Positions 8,544-16,072 of a DNA stretch of 64,000 bases are shown piece by piece; within the stretch, counting starts at the first letter, position 1; each line of letters starts with the position of its first letter. The translations under genes were made by a program, and so were the position numbers. The stretch spans positions 62,001 to 126,000 of the forward strand of contig NZ_RJZE01000010.1 of assembly GCF_003986935.1 (NCBI RefSeq), read 5' to 3'. The notes beneath the pieces were generated by a model. That model did not search any database. It was not told where the DNA came from and saw nothing but the letters and a program-made list of their open reading frames with translations. The DNA comes from Paraburkholderia kururiensis JCM 10599 = LMG 19447 (lineage in GTDB: Bacteria > Pseudomonadota > Gammaproteobacteria > Burkholderiales > Burkholderiaceae).

Positions 8544-9362
8544 ATGTGCCTGATCGTGTTCGACTGGCGCCCCGACGCCACCGAGGGCGCGCTCTTCACG
8601 CTAGCCGCCAACCGCGACGAATTCTTCCGGCGCACCGCCGAGCCGATGCACTGGTGGTCGGAGGCGCCCACGCTGCTGGCCGGGCGCGATCTCGTGGGCG
8701 GCGGCACGTGGCTCGGCATGACGCGCGACGGCCGCTTCGCCGCGCTCACGAACTACCGCGCGCCGCGTGAAATGCGCGCCGACGCGCCGACACGCGGCAC
8801 ACTCGTCTCGGCGTGGTTGACGCAACCCCGCACAACGCCGCTCGACTACTTGCGGCGCGTGGCGCGCGACGGCGAAATCTACAACGGCTTCAACCTGATC
8901 GTGGGCGACTGGACGCGGCGTGAGCTGGGCTGGTACTGCAACCGGTCGAGCGCCCCGCCCGCCTTGCTCGAAGCCGGCACGCACGGCATTTCGAACGCCG
9001 TGCTCGACACGCCGTGGCCCAAGCTCGTGCGAAAGCGCAGCGAGCTGGCCACGCGCCTCGCCGCAGACCCTCATGCGCCGCTCGCGAGCCTCGTCGAGAT
9101 GATGCGCGACCCGCAGCTTGCGCGCGACGACGAACTGCCGGCCACCGGCATCACGCTCGAACGCGAGCGCGCGCTTTCGGCGGCGTTCATCGACACGCCC
9201 GACTACGGCACGCGCGGCACGACGGCCTTACGCGTGGCCGTACACGGTGAAGCGATCAGCGTGGAAGCGACCGAGCGCAGCGACGACAACGGTTCTCACC
9301 GCATCGCCCGGCCCGGCCACTATGAGCGCGAGTACGCGTTCGACGTGACGCGCGCGTTGTAG
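8544..9362 (+). CDS. NRDE family protein
   Basis: Protein of 272 aa from the NRDE (TANGO2 homologue) family. The diagnostic N-terminal pattern MCLIVFDW then LAANRDEFF is present at residues 1-29, with Cys2 positioned as the nucleophile of Ntn-type hydrolases if the initiator Met is removed. The conserved LAGRDLVGGGTWLG and TNYR segments follow. Eukaryotic TANGO2 has been linked to haem and lipid handling, but the bacterial function is not settled. It is the second gene after ygfZ, itself tied to Fe-S maintenance, a setting compatible with a cofactor-related role. Confidence 0.9.
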   Translation: MCLIVFDWRPDATEGALFTLAANRDEFFRRTAEPMHWWSEAPTLLAGRDLVGGGTWLGMTRDGRFAALTNYRAPREMRADAPTRGTLVSAWLTQPRTTPLDYLRRVARDGEIYNGFNLIVGDWTRRELGWYCNRSSAPPALLEAGTHGISNAVLDTPWPKLVRKRSELATRLAADPHAPLASLVEMMRDPQLARDDELPATGITLERERALSAAFIDTPDYGTRGTTALRVAVHGEAISVEATERSDDNGSHRIARPGHYEREYAFDVTRAL

Positions 9363-9477
9363 CGGGACGTAGCGCGCGTTGCGACGCGTGGTGGCGCGTG
9401 GTAGTCGCAGCGCACACAGAGCGCGGTCACGGCAAGAGGCAGGCCACGCCGTGAAATACCGCGCCGCCCGCTCACCA

Positions 9478-9535
9478 CTCAAACCGCCCCAAAACCGTCT
9501 CAGACCACCTCAAGCCCACCTCAAACCGCCCCAAA
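9478..9535. repeat. 16-bp direct repeat overlapping the end of the hydrolase gene
   Basis: CTCAAACCGCCCCAAA occurs identically at 9478-9493 and 9520-9535, with related CTCAGACCACCTCAAG sequence between. The right copy contains the stop codon of the minus-strand hydrolase (9521-9523), so the duplication reaches from the non-coding 3' flank into the last codons. Confidence 0.85.
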
Positions 9536-10483
9536 CGCCGCGCGCAGCGCCGCTGCCGCATCGGCATGCGCGTGTGCGACCTCGGGCACGAAGCCGCCCA
9601 TCTTGAAGAACTCGTGGATCATGTCCGGATAGCAGGCCAACGTGACGACGTTACCCGCAGCCCGGAGTTTGGCGGCGTAAGCCTCGCCTTCGTCACTGAG
9701 CGGGTCGTACCCGGCAATCGCGATCCATGCGGGCGCGAGACGATCGAACGACGGCGCATCGCGCTCGCCGTCGAGCGGCGCGAAGCGCCAGTCGTTGCGA
9801 TCGTCGGGCTCGCGCACGTACTGGGCGAAGAACCATTGAATGGTGTCGCCCGAGAGCAGATAGCCTTCGGAGAGCCGCGCGTGCGACTCCGTCTGCTGAT
9901 GCGCCGAGGCGCCCGGATAGATCAGCAGTTGCAGCGCGAGCGGGATGCCCGTGTCGCGCGCGAGCACGGCGCAGACCGTGGCAAGCGTGCCGCCGGCGCT
10001 GTCGCCGCCCACCGCGATGCGCGCCGCGTCGATGCCGTAGACGGCTGCGTTCGCATGAAGCCACGCGAGCGCATCGAATGCGTCGTTCACCGCAGTGGGG
10101 AAGCGATGCTCGGGCGCAAGCCGGTAGTCCACCGAGAGCACTGCGCAATGCGCGTCGTGCGCGAACATGCGGCACAGTGCATCGTGCGTATCCACGCTGC
10201 CCACCGTGAACCCGCCGCCGTGGTAATAGACGAGCGCGGGCAGCGGCTCCGCCCATTGCGGCTCGACGGGAAAGTAGAGCCGCGCGCGAATGGCGGCGCC
10301 GTCGCGCACGGGCACCTCGATGTCCTCCACGGAGAACATCGGGGCGCTCGCAATTTCGAGAATGGGCGCGCTGCGCTCGTAAGAGGCGCGTGCCTCGGCC
10401 GGCGTCAGTTCGTGATACGGCGGACGCTTTGCGCGCGCCACCATGTCGAGAACCAGCGCGATCTTGGGGTTCAGTGGCGTCAC
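9521..10483 (-). CDS. alpha/beta hydrolase (hormone-sensitive-lipase-type esterase)
   Basis: Cytoplasmic carboxylesterase of the HSL family (320 aa). It shows the oxyanion motif HGGGF at residues 88-92 and the nucleophile elbow GGDSAGG with Ser162. A C-terminal Asp (GYDPLSDEG) and His (DMIHEFF) complete the triad. Translation starts with GTG at 10483; this GTG overlaps the TGA stop of the upstream SDR gene by four bases (GTGA), indicating translational coupling. It is the last gene of a five-gene minus-strand run (Dabb, thioesterase, MDR, SDR, hydrolase). The natural ester is unknown. Confidence 0.93.
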   Translation of the reverse strand: MTPLNPKIALVLDMVARAKRPPYHELTPAEARASYERSAPILEIASAPMFSVEDIEVPVRDGAAIRARLYFPVEPQWAEPLPALVYYHGGGFTVGSVDTHDALCRMFAHDAHCAVLSVDYRLAPEHRFPTAVNDAFDALAWLHANAAVYGIDAARIAVGGDSAGGTLATVCAVLARDTGIPLALQLLIYPGASAHQQTESHARLSEGYLLSGDTIQWFFAQYVREPDDRNDWRFAPLDGERDAPSFDRLAPAWIAIAGYDPLSDEGEAYAAKLRAAGNVVTLACYPDMIHEFFKMGGFVPEVAHAHADAAAALRAAFGAV

Positions 10484-11358
10484 GCCGAGTACCCCGTCTC
10501 AGGCTTCAACGACATCGGATCGGTAGGGTTGCGCATCAATTCGATGTCCTCGTGGCGCAGATGCACGGAGGGCAGAATCGCGGGATGCGTGAGGATGTAG
10601 AAGCGCCGCTCGCGAACGGCATCGAAGGTGAGCTCGGCCACGTCGGCGGCCGAGAGCTTGCCCGATTTCACCGCACGCTGAAGCTGCACTTGCGCAACGG
10701 CCTGGGAGCGCGTGGGCGCCTCCGTGTTGCGCAGCGCCTCGGGCCGCGCGCGATGCGATTCGGCGATGCCGGTGGGCACGAACGCCGGGCACAGCAGCGA
10801 GCAGCCCACCTCGCCGCCCACGATGTTCAGATCGTGATAGAGCGTTTCGGTCAACGCCACCACCGCATGCTTCGACACGTTGTAGACGCCCATGGCGGGC
10901 GGCGCCAGCAGCCCGGCTACCGACGCCGTGTTCACGATGTGTGCCGGCTCCTTCTGCCGCAGCATGATGGGCGCGAACACGCGCACGCCGTGCGCCACGC
11001 CCATCACGTTGACGCCGAGCACCCACGTCCAGTCGTTTTCGGTGTTCTCCCAGAGGAAGCCGCCCGTACCGACGCCCGCATTGTTGAAAAGCAGATGCAC
11101 CTTGCCGAAGGTATCGAGCGCCGTTTGCGCGAGCGCCTCGACCTGCGCGGATTGCGACACGTCGGTCGCCACGCCCACGGCTTCGGCGCCCTCGTCGCGC
11201 AGCGCGGTCACACACGCGGCGAGCGCGTCGCCGTCGACATCGGCGAGCACGAGCTTCATGCCGAGCGCGGCTGCCTTCTGCGCGAAAGCTCGGCCGAATC
11301 CGCTCGCGGCGCCGGTGATGACGGCGACCTTGCCGTCGAACTCGAAGGGAACGGTCAT
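10480..11358 (-). CDS. SDR family NAD(P)-dependent oxidoreductase
   Basis: Short-chain dehydrogenase/reductase (292 aa). The cofactor motif TGAASGFG is at residues 15-22, the acidic Asp40 and Asp42 after beta-2 are compatible with NAD preference, and NNAGV is at 92-96. The catalytic Ser146, Tyr159 and Lys163 are in TASVAGL and YNVSK. The start at 11358 gives the standard SDR N-terminus (FDGKVAVITG). It lies 23 bases after the MDR gene and overlaps the hydrolase start by 4 bases. The substrate is not identifiable. Confidence 0.92.
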   Translation of the reverse strand: MTVPFEFDGKVAVITGAASGFGRAFAQKAAALGMKLVLADVDGDALAACVTALRDEGAEAVGVATDVSQSAQVEALAQTALDTFGKVHLLFNNAGVGTGGFLWENTENDWTWVLGVNVMGVAHGVRVFAPIMLRQKEPAHIVNTASVAGLLAPPAMGVYNVSKHAVVALTETLYHDLNIVGGEVGCSLLCPAFVPTGIAESHRARPEALRNTEAPTRSQAVAQVQLQRAVKSGKLSAADVAELTFDAVRERRFYILTHPAILPSVHLRHEDIELMRNPTDPMSLKPETGYSA

Positions 11359-11381
11359 ATCGAAGATAGGCTCCGCACAGT

Positions 11382-12386
11382 TCAGATGAGCTTTACCAGC
11401 TGCTTGCCGAAGTTCTGGCCTTTGAGCAGACCGATGAACGCCTCGGGCGCGCGTTCGAGCCCTTGGGCGATGCTCTCGCGGTAATGCAGTTTCTTCTGCG
11501 CGACGAGCGAGCCCAGTTCGCGCAGCGCCTCCGGCCAGCAATCGAGATGTTCGGTCACGATGAAACCCTGTACGAGCAGCCGCTGCGTGAGCATCAGTTC
11601 GGGATGGGCGAGCGGCGTGGGCGCGCCGTCGTAGCGGGCGATCATGCCGCACAGCGCGATGCGTCCGGACGGATTCATGCGCGCAAGCGTGGCGTCGAGC
11701 ACCGCGCCGCCCACGTTCTCGAAGTAGCCGTCCACGCCCTGCGGCGTCGCGGCCTTGAGGTCCGCGTAGAGATTGCCGGCCTTGTAGTCGACGCAGGCGT
11801 CGAAGCCGAGCGTCTCCACTACGTAGCGGCATTTTTCCGCGCCGCCCGCGATGCCGACCGCGCGGCATCCGGCGAGCTTCGCCAGTTGCCCGACCACGCT
11901 GCCCACCGCGCCGCTCGCCGCGCTCACCACCACGGTCTGGCCCGGCTTCGGTCCGATGATGCGGTTGAGGCCATACCAGCCGGTCACGCCCGGCATGCCG
12001 ACGGCGCCGAGGTACGCCGACAGCGGCACGTGGGTGTCGTCCACCTTGTGCAGCCCCTCGCCGTTGGAGGTGCCGTACTCCTGCCAGCCGAACATGCCGA
12101 CCACCTTGTCGCCCACAGCGAAGTCGCGATGCGTGGACTCCACCACTTCGCCCACCGTGCCGCCCAGCATCACTTCGTTGAGCGGTTGGGGCGGCGCATA
12201 CGACTTCGCGTCGTTCATGCGGCCGCGCATGTACGGATCGAGCGACAGATAGTGGTTACGCACGCGCACCTGGCCCGCTTCCAGCGGCAGCAGCGGCGTT
12301 TCGACGAGCCGGAAGTTGTCCGGCGTGGCGGGCCCCGGCATGGGCGGCCGTGAGACCAGCAGGATCTGACGATTGGTCGGGGACAT
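11382..12386 (-). CDS. NADP-dependent oxidoreductase, MDR family (curcumin/prostaglandin reductase-like)
   Basis: Zinc-independent medium-chain reductase (334 aa) that typically reduces the C=C bond of enones with NADPH. The N-terminus NRQILLVSRPPMP and the SLDPYMRGRMND segment are typical of the CurA/leukotriene B4 12-hydroxydehydrogenase branch. The nucleotide-binding stretch SAASGAVGSVVGQLAKLAG follows in the middle. The start at 12386 has AGAGGTG upstream; an in-frame opening 27 codons earlier is not family-like. It precedes the SDR gene by 23 bases and follows the thioesterase by 115 bases. Confidence 0.92.
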   Translation of the reverse strand: MSPTNRQILLVSRPPMPGPATPDNFRLVETPLLPLEAGQVRVRNHYLSLDPYMRGRMNDAKSYAPPQPLNEVMLGGTVGEVVESTHRDFAVGDKVVGMFGWQEYGTSNGEGLHKVDDTHVPLSAYLGAVGMPGVTGWYGLNRIIGPKPGQTVVVSAASGAVGSVVGQLAKLAGCRAVGIAGGAEKCRYVVETLGFDACVDYKAGNLYADLKAATPQGVDGYFENVGGAVLDATLARMNPSGRIALCGMIARYDGAPTPLAHPELMLTQRLLVQGFIVTEHLDCWPEALRELGSLVAQKKLHYRESIAQGLERAPEAFIGLLKGQNFGKQLVKLI

Positions 12387-12501
12387 GACAGGCACCTCTT
12401 CTTCGAGTGGGTTGAGCCAGCGGGACAGGTGGTGGGACAGAAGCGAGACAGAAAAACGGCGCACCACGATTCACGCGCGGCGCGCGCGGCGAATGAAACG
12501 C

Positions 12502-12996
12502 TCAGCCGTCGCTCGGCCCGGGACGCGCCGCCGGATCGGTGCGCAGCCGCTGCTGCGTGATCTCGCGGCCCACGGCGAGGCGGCGCATGTACTTGAAGGT
12601 GCCGAGCGCCTTGGCGACGAAGTGGCCGGCCGTGTCGCGAATCTCGCCTTCGCAGTAGGCCATGGTGGTGGAACGATGGAGCACGCGCGCCGACGCACGC
12701 AATTCGCCGCGGCCCGGCTGCATGAAGTTCACTTTCATTTCGACGGTGACTACACCCACGCCGTCCGGCGCGAGGCTGCGCGCCGCCATGGCGAGCGCGA
12801 CGTCGGCGAGCGTCATGGTGACGCCGCCATGCGCGACGTCCCACGTGTTCAGATGCATCGGCGCAAGCGGCAGCACGACTTCGCTCGCGCCGTCGGCGGC
12901 ACGGACGACCTGCACGCCGAGATGATCGACGAACGGGCTTTCGATCATGGGCGGCGTTTGTGGGCTTGCTCCTGCCGGAGGCTGTGCGTCGCTCAT
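12502..12996 (-). CDS. PaaI-type hotdog-fold acyl-CoA thioesterase
   Basis: Hotdog thioesterase (164 aa) hydrolysing acyl- or aryl-CoA thioesters. The signature region NTWDVAHGGVTMTLADVALA (residues about 50-69) contains the HGG turn and catalytic acidic residue of the PaaI/YdiI type, and VKVNF-like strand VEMKVNFMQPGRG follows. It has an unstructured Pro-rich N-terminus of about 18 residues. It starts 8 bases after the stop of the Dabb gene, indicating cotranscription. Confidence 0.9.
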   Translation of the reverse strand: MSDAQPPAGASPQTPPMIESPFVDHLGVQVVRAADGASEVVLPLAPMHLNTWDVAHGGVTMTLADVALAMAARSLAPDGVGVVTVEMKVNFMQPGRGELRASARVLHRSTTMAYCEGEIRDTAGHFVAKALGTFKYMRRLAVGREITQQRLRTDPAARPGPSDG

Positions 12997-13004
12997 CGCG
13001 AGGC

Positions 13005-13307
13005 TCACACTTCGTAGTCCACGCACTGGCGCGCTTCGCGCACCCCGGAGATGAACTTCTTCACTTCCTCGTGCACGGGATGGATCTGATAGGCGTCGAG
13101 CGCGGCCTTGTCGGCGAAATCGGAGACCAGCACCACGTCGTAGGTCGACTCGAGGCCGGGCGCCGCAAGCCCCACTTCCAGATGCTCGATGCCCGGCACG
13201 ATGCCGCGGCACGCTTCGAGCTTCGCCTTGAGGGTCTGCGCGTTCTGTTCACGCGTGGCGCCTTCGGCGGTTTCCTTGAGCTTCCACATCACGATATGAC
13301 GGATCAA
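13005..13307 (-). CDS. Dabb (stress-responsive A/B barrel) domain protein
   Basis: Small alpha+beta-barrel protein (100 aa) of the Dabb family, whose members are dimeric and include enzymes of polyketide cyclisation and proteins of unknown role. Hallmarks are the N-terminal IRHIVMWKLK strand, GIEHLEVGL, the central YDVVLVSDFADKAALDAYQ strand-helix and the HPVHEEVKKFI segment with its conserved His. No ATG gives the family N-terminus; a TTG at 13307 with AGGTG six bases upstream yields exactly IRHIVMW after the initiator, so TTG is chosen. It is the first gene of the five-gene run. Confidence 0.88.
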   Translation of the reverse strand: MIRHIVMWKLKETAEGATREQNAQTLKAKLEACRGIVPGIEHLEVGLAAPGLESTYDVVLVSDFADKAALDAYQIHPVHEEVKKFISGVREARQCVDYEV

Positions 13308-13693
13308 CTTGTTCACCTGTAGTCGGGTTGGTCTGAAACGGCGCGGGCTCGCCCGCCGTGGCGCGCGGTGCCACGCCGTGCGAGTGGCAAGCCGCCATGA
13401 TACCTGCTCGCCTACGCGGCCTGGATGGCCGCGAACCGCGCCGCGCGGAGGCATCGTGCCTTCTCCGTCATCCGGTTGGCCGCTTCAGTCGCGACTCCTC
13501 GCGCACGCCATGGTCGGCTTCATGCCGGGTTTCCGTTTAACAATTCTTCGCACTTTCCAGCGCGTCGCGGTGCTAATGTTCCCTCCGGCGGCGCGACGGT
13601 AACGGCCGCCGCAGAGACTCGCTATCCGCCTGCTACCCGAGTGGCCAGCGAGTCGATTCGTACGATTGATGTTCCACTTCGACGGTGATCGCC
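13308..13693. other. intergenic region between Dabb gene and small acidic-protein gene
   Basis: This 386-base divergent spacer must hold the promoter of the Dabb-to-hydrolase run and that of the small plus-strand gene. Around 13528-13545 it becomes locally AT-rich (TTTAACAATTCTTCGC). I could not assign a confident -10/-35 pair, RNA gene or operator. Confidence 0.5.
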
Positions 13694-13933
13694 ATGGGAA
13701 TTCTGAATACGGTAGGTGAGATCGCAGGTGCGATCGCAGCAGTGGAGGCAACGGAGAAGGTCGATCCGGACGCATCGCTTCTCACTAAGGGGCTCGCCGC
13801 AGTCGCCGGCTTCGAAGGCGCCAGCGCACTCGAAAAGCATCTGGAGAACAAAGACGACGAGCAGGCAGACGATGCAGCCGCCCAGCCCGCCACCGATGCA
13901 TCCCCGGATCAGAGCGCCGATCCGCAAGCCTGA
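13694..13933 (+). CDS. small acidic hypothetical protein
   Basis: Predicted 79-residue protein not recognised as any named family. The N-terminal half is hydrophobic-amphipathic (GILNTVGEIAGAIAAVEATE) and the middle has an Ala/Gly-rich helix (LAAVAGFEGASALEKHL). The C-terminal third is strongly acidic and disordered (DDEQADDAAAQPATDASP). It is the only plus-strand gene within a 10-kb minus-strand cluster. ATG at 13694 or an in-frame GTG at 13685 are both possible; neither has a good ribosome site. Coding status is supported by third-position GC bias and by the absence of a better frame, not by homology. Confidence 0.55.
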   Translation: MGILNTVGEIAGAIAAVEATEKVDPDASLLTKGLAAVAGFEGASALEKHLENKDDEQADDAAAQPATDASPDQSADPQA

Positions 13934-13940
13934 TGGGCTG

Positions 13941-13980
13941 ATGGTCCTATGGTCCTATGGTCCTATGGTCCTATGGTCCG
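13941..13980. repeat. 8-bp tandem repeat, five copies
   Basis: ATGGTCCT is repeated head to tail at 13941, 13949, 13957 and 13965, with a fifth copy at 13973 ending in G instead of T. The array starts 8 bases after the stop of the small acidic-protein gene. Four perfect copies suggest recent expansion by slippage. Confidence 0.95.
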
Positions 13981-14131
13981 ACAGGCAGCAAGGTTCGCGG
14001 GCGCGCCGCCGTTTATCCGGCCGCGCCCGCAGCTTCATGACGCAACTTCGTGACGCAACTTCGTGGCACAGCCCTCGATAAACGCCAACGTCACTTCATA
14101 CTGCCCCGCCGCTCCCGCCCTCCTACTCGCC

Positions 14132-15310
14132 TCACACCACCTCGAACAACCCCGCCGCGCCCTGCCCGCCGCCGATGCACATCGTGACCACCACGAACTT
14201 CGCGCCGCGCCGTTTGCCTTCTATCAGCGCATGCCCCGTGAGCCGCGAGCCCGACACGCCGTACGGGTGGCCGACCGCAATCGCGCCGCCGTTGACGTTG
14301 AGCCGTTCGTTCGGAATCCCGAGCTTGTCGCGGCAATAGAGCACCTGCACGGCGAACGCTTCGTTGAGTTCCCACAAGTCGATGTCCTCGACCTTGAGCC
14401 CCGCCTGCTTGAGCAGTTTCGGCACGGCGAAGACCGGGCCGATGCCCATTTCGTCCGGCTCACAGCCCGCCACCGCGAAGCCGCGGAAAATACCGAGCGG
14501 CTCGAGCCCCTCGCGCTCCGCCACCTTGGCGTTCATCACCACGCAGGCCGAGGCGCCATCCGAGAACTGGCTCGCGTTGCCCGCCGTGACGACGCCGCCC
14601 GGCAGCGCCGTGCGGATCTTCGCCACGCCTTCGAGCGTGGTGTCCGCACGAATGCCTTCGTCGGCGGCAATCGTCACCTCCTGCGTGAAGAGACGGCCGC
14701 TCGCCTTGTCCGCGACGCCCGCGAGCACGGTCAGGGGCACGATCTCCGCATCGAACAACCCCGCCTCGCGCGCCGCGGCCGCGCGCAGCTGCGATTGCAC
14801 GCCGTATTCGTCCTGGCGCTCCTTCGAAATCGAATAGCGCTTCGCGACGTTTTCCGCCGTCTGCAGCATCGTCCAGTAGATTTCGGGCTTGTGTTCGAGC
14901 AACCAGCCTTCGGCCATCATGTGGCGGTTCATCTCGTTCTGCACACACGAGATCGACTCCACGCCACCCGCCACGTAGACGTCGCCCTCGCCCGCCATCA
15001 CCCGCTGCGCGGCAAGTGCGATGGTTTGCAGGCCCGACGAGCAGAAACGGTTCACCGTCATGCCGGGCACGCTGACGGGCAGCCCAGCGCGCAGGCCGAT
15101 CTGGCGCGCGATGTTGCCGCCCGTCGCGCCTTCGGGATTCGCGCAGCCCATGATGACGTCTTCGATGCGCGCAGGGTCGAGCTTCGCGCGCTCGACGGCG
15201 GCCTTCGTCACGTGGCCGCCCAGCGTCGCGCCGTGCGTCATGTTGAATGCGCCCCGCCACGATTTGGCGAGACCCGTGCGGGCCGTCGATACGATTACTG
15301 CGTCAGTCAT
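14132..15310 (-). CDS. acetyl-CoA C-acyltransferase (thiolase)
   Basis: Thiolase (392 aa) catalysing CoA-dependent cleavage of 3-ketoacyl-CoA, or the reverse condensation. The acyl-accepting Cys90 is in NRFCSSGLQ; the His of [10 protein letters not shown] and the second catalytic Cys in [11 protein letters not shown] are present near the C-terminus. The length and N-terminus ([20 protein letters not shown]) match degradative thiolases. It is 92 bases downstream of the nicotinamidase gene and belongs to the fadB-pncA-thiolase run, which supplies the last step of a beta-oxidation spiral. Confidence 0.94.
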   Translation of the reverse strand: MTDAVIVSTARTGLAKSWRGAFNMTHGATLGGHVTKAAVERAKLDPARIEDVIMGCANPEGATGGNIARQIGLRAGLPVSVPGMTVNRFCSSGLQTIALAAQRVMAGEGDVYVAGGVESISCVQNEMNRHMMAEGWLLEHKPEIYWTMLQTAENVAKRYSISKERQDEYGVQSQLRAAAAREAGLFDAEIVPLTVLAGVADKASGRLFTQEVTIAADEGIRADTTLEGVAKIRTALPGGVVTAGNASQFSDGASACVVMNAKVAEREGLEPLGIFRGFAVAGCEPDEMGIGPVFAVPKLLKQAGLKVEDIDLWELNEAFAVQVLYCRDKLGIPNERLNVNGGAIAVGHPYGVSGSRLTGHALIEGKRRGAKFVVVTMCIGGGQGAAGLFEVV

Positions 15311-15402
15311 GCCTGTCTCCTGCCATTCATGTTGCTGTTGATGTGTGGGTGTGGCCGCGCCTTATTGGGGTCATTTTTTGGGGCCCTTCAGCGGCTCTGC
15401 CT

Positions 15403-16029
15403 TCAGCGCAGCACCTCGGCGCTCTGCACGCGGCTCACGCCCGCGGCCTGCAACTGTTGCCATGCGGCGGCGAGCGAGCCGTTGAGGTCGATGGCTCGCG
15501 AGGCATCTTCGATCACGGCTACTTCGAACCCGGCCGCGCGCGCATCGAGCGCGGACCACGCGACGCAGTAGTCCGTGGCGAGTCCGCAGCACCACACGCG
15601 CGTGACGCCTGTCTCGCGCAGATAGCCTGCAAGACCCGTGGGCGTCTTGCGGTCGGCTTCGAGAAACGCCGAGTAGCTGTCCACGTTCGCGTGGTGCCCT
15701 TTGCGGATCACGCCGCGCGCATGCGGCACGTCGAGCTCGCTATGGAACTGCGCACCGGGCGTGGCCTGCACGCAGTGCACGGGCCACAGCACCTGGTCGC
15801 CGTACGGCAGCGCGATGGTTTCGAACGGCGCACGGCCTGCATGGTTCGCCGCAAACGAAACGTGCGAGGCCGGGTGCCAGTCCTGTGTGAGCATCACGTG
15901 ACTGAAGCCGCGCGCAAGCCGGTTCACGAGCGGCACGATCTCGTCGCCGTGCGGCACGGCGAGCGCGCCGCCGGGCATGAAATCGTTCTGCACGTCCACG
16001 ACGAGCAGGACTTCGTGTACGCCTTTCAT
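15403..16029 (-). CDS. pncA: nicotinamidase
   Basis: Hydrolyses nicotinamide to nicotinate for NAD salvage; cytoplasmic isochorismatase fold (208 aa). The catalytic triad is complete: Asp12 in VDVQNDF, Lys110 in VIRKGHH and Cys155 in ATDYCV. The metal ligands Asp50, His52 and His56 are in QDWHPASHVSF. The start at 16029 is preceded by GGAGTGACGAG. It sits between the FadB-type gene (43 bases upstream) and the thiolase, an unusual place for an NAD-salvage enzyme. Confidence 0.94.
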   Translation of the reverse strand: MKGVHEVLLVVDVQNDFMPGGALAVPHGDEIVPLVNRLARGFSHVMLTQDWHPASHVSFAANHAGRAPFETIALPYGDQVLWPVHCVQATPGAQFHSELDVPHARGVIRKGHHANVDSYSAFLEADRKTPTGLAGYLRETGVTRVWCCGLATDYCVAWSALDARAAGFEVAVIEDASRAIDLNGSLAAAWQQLQAAGVSRVQSAEVLR

Positions 16030-16072
16030 CTCGTCACTCCGCTGGTGTTCGCTGCGGCTAAAGGTCAATAGG

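Noticed and set aside
13941..13980. CRISPR-like array
   Set aside because: The repeat units are contiguous and only 8 bases long, with no spacers and no cas genes.
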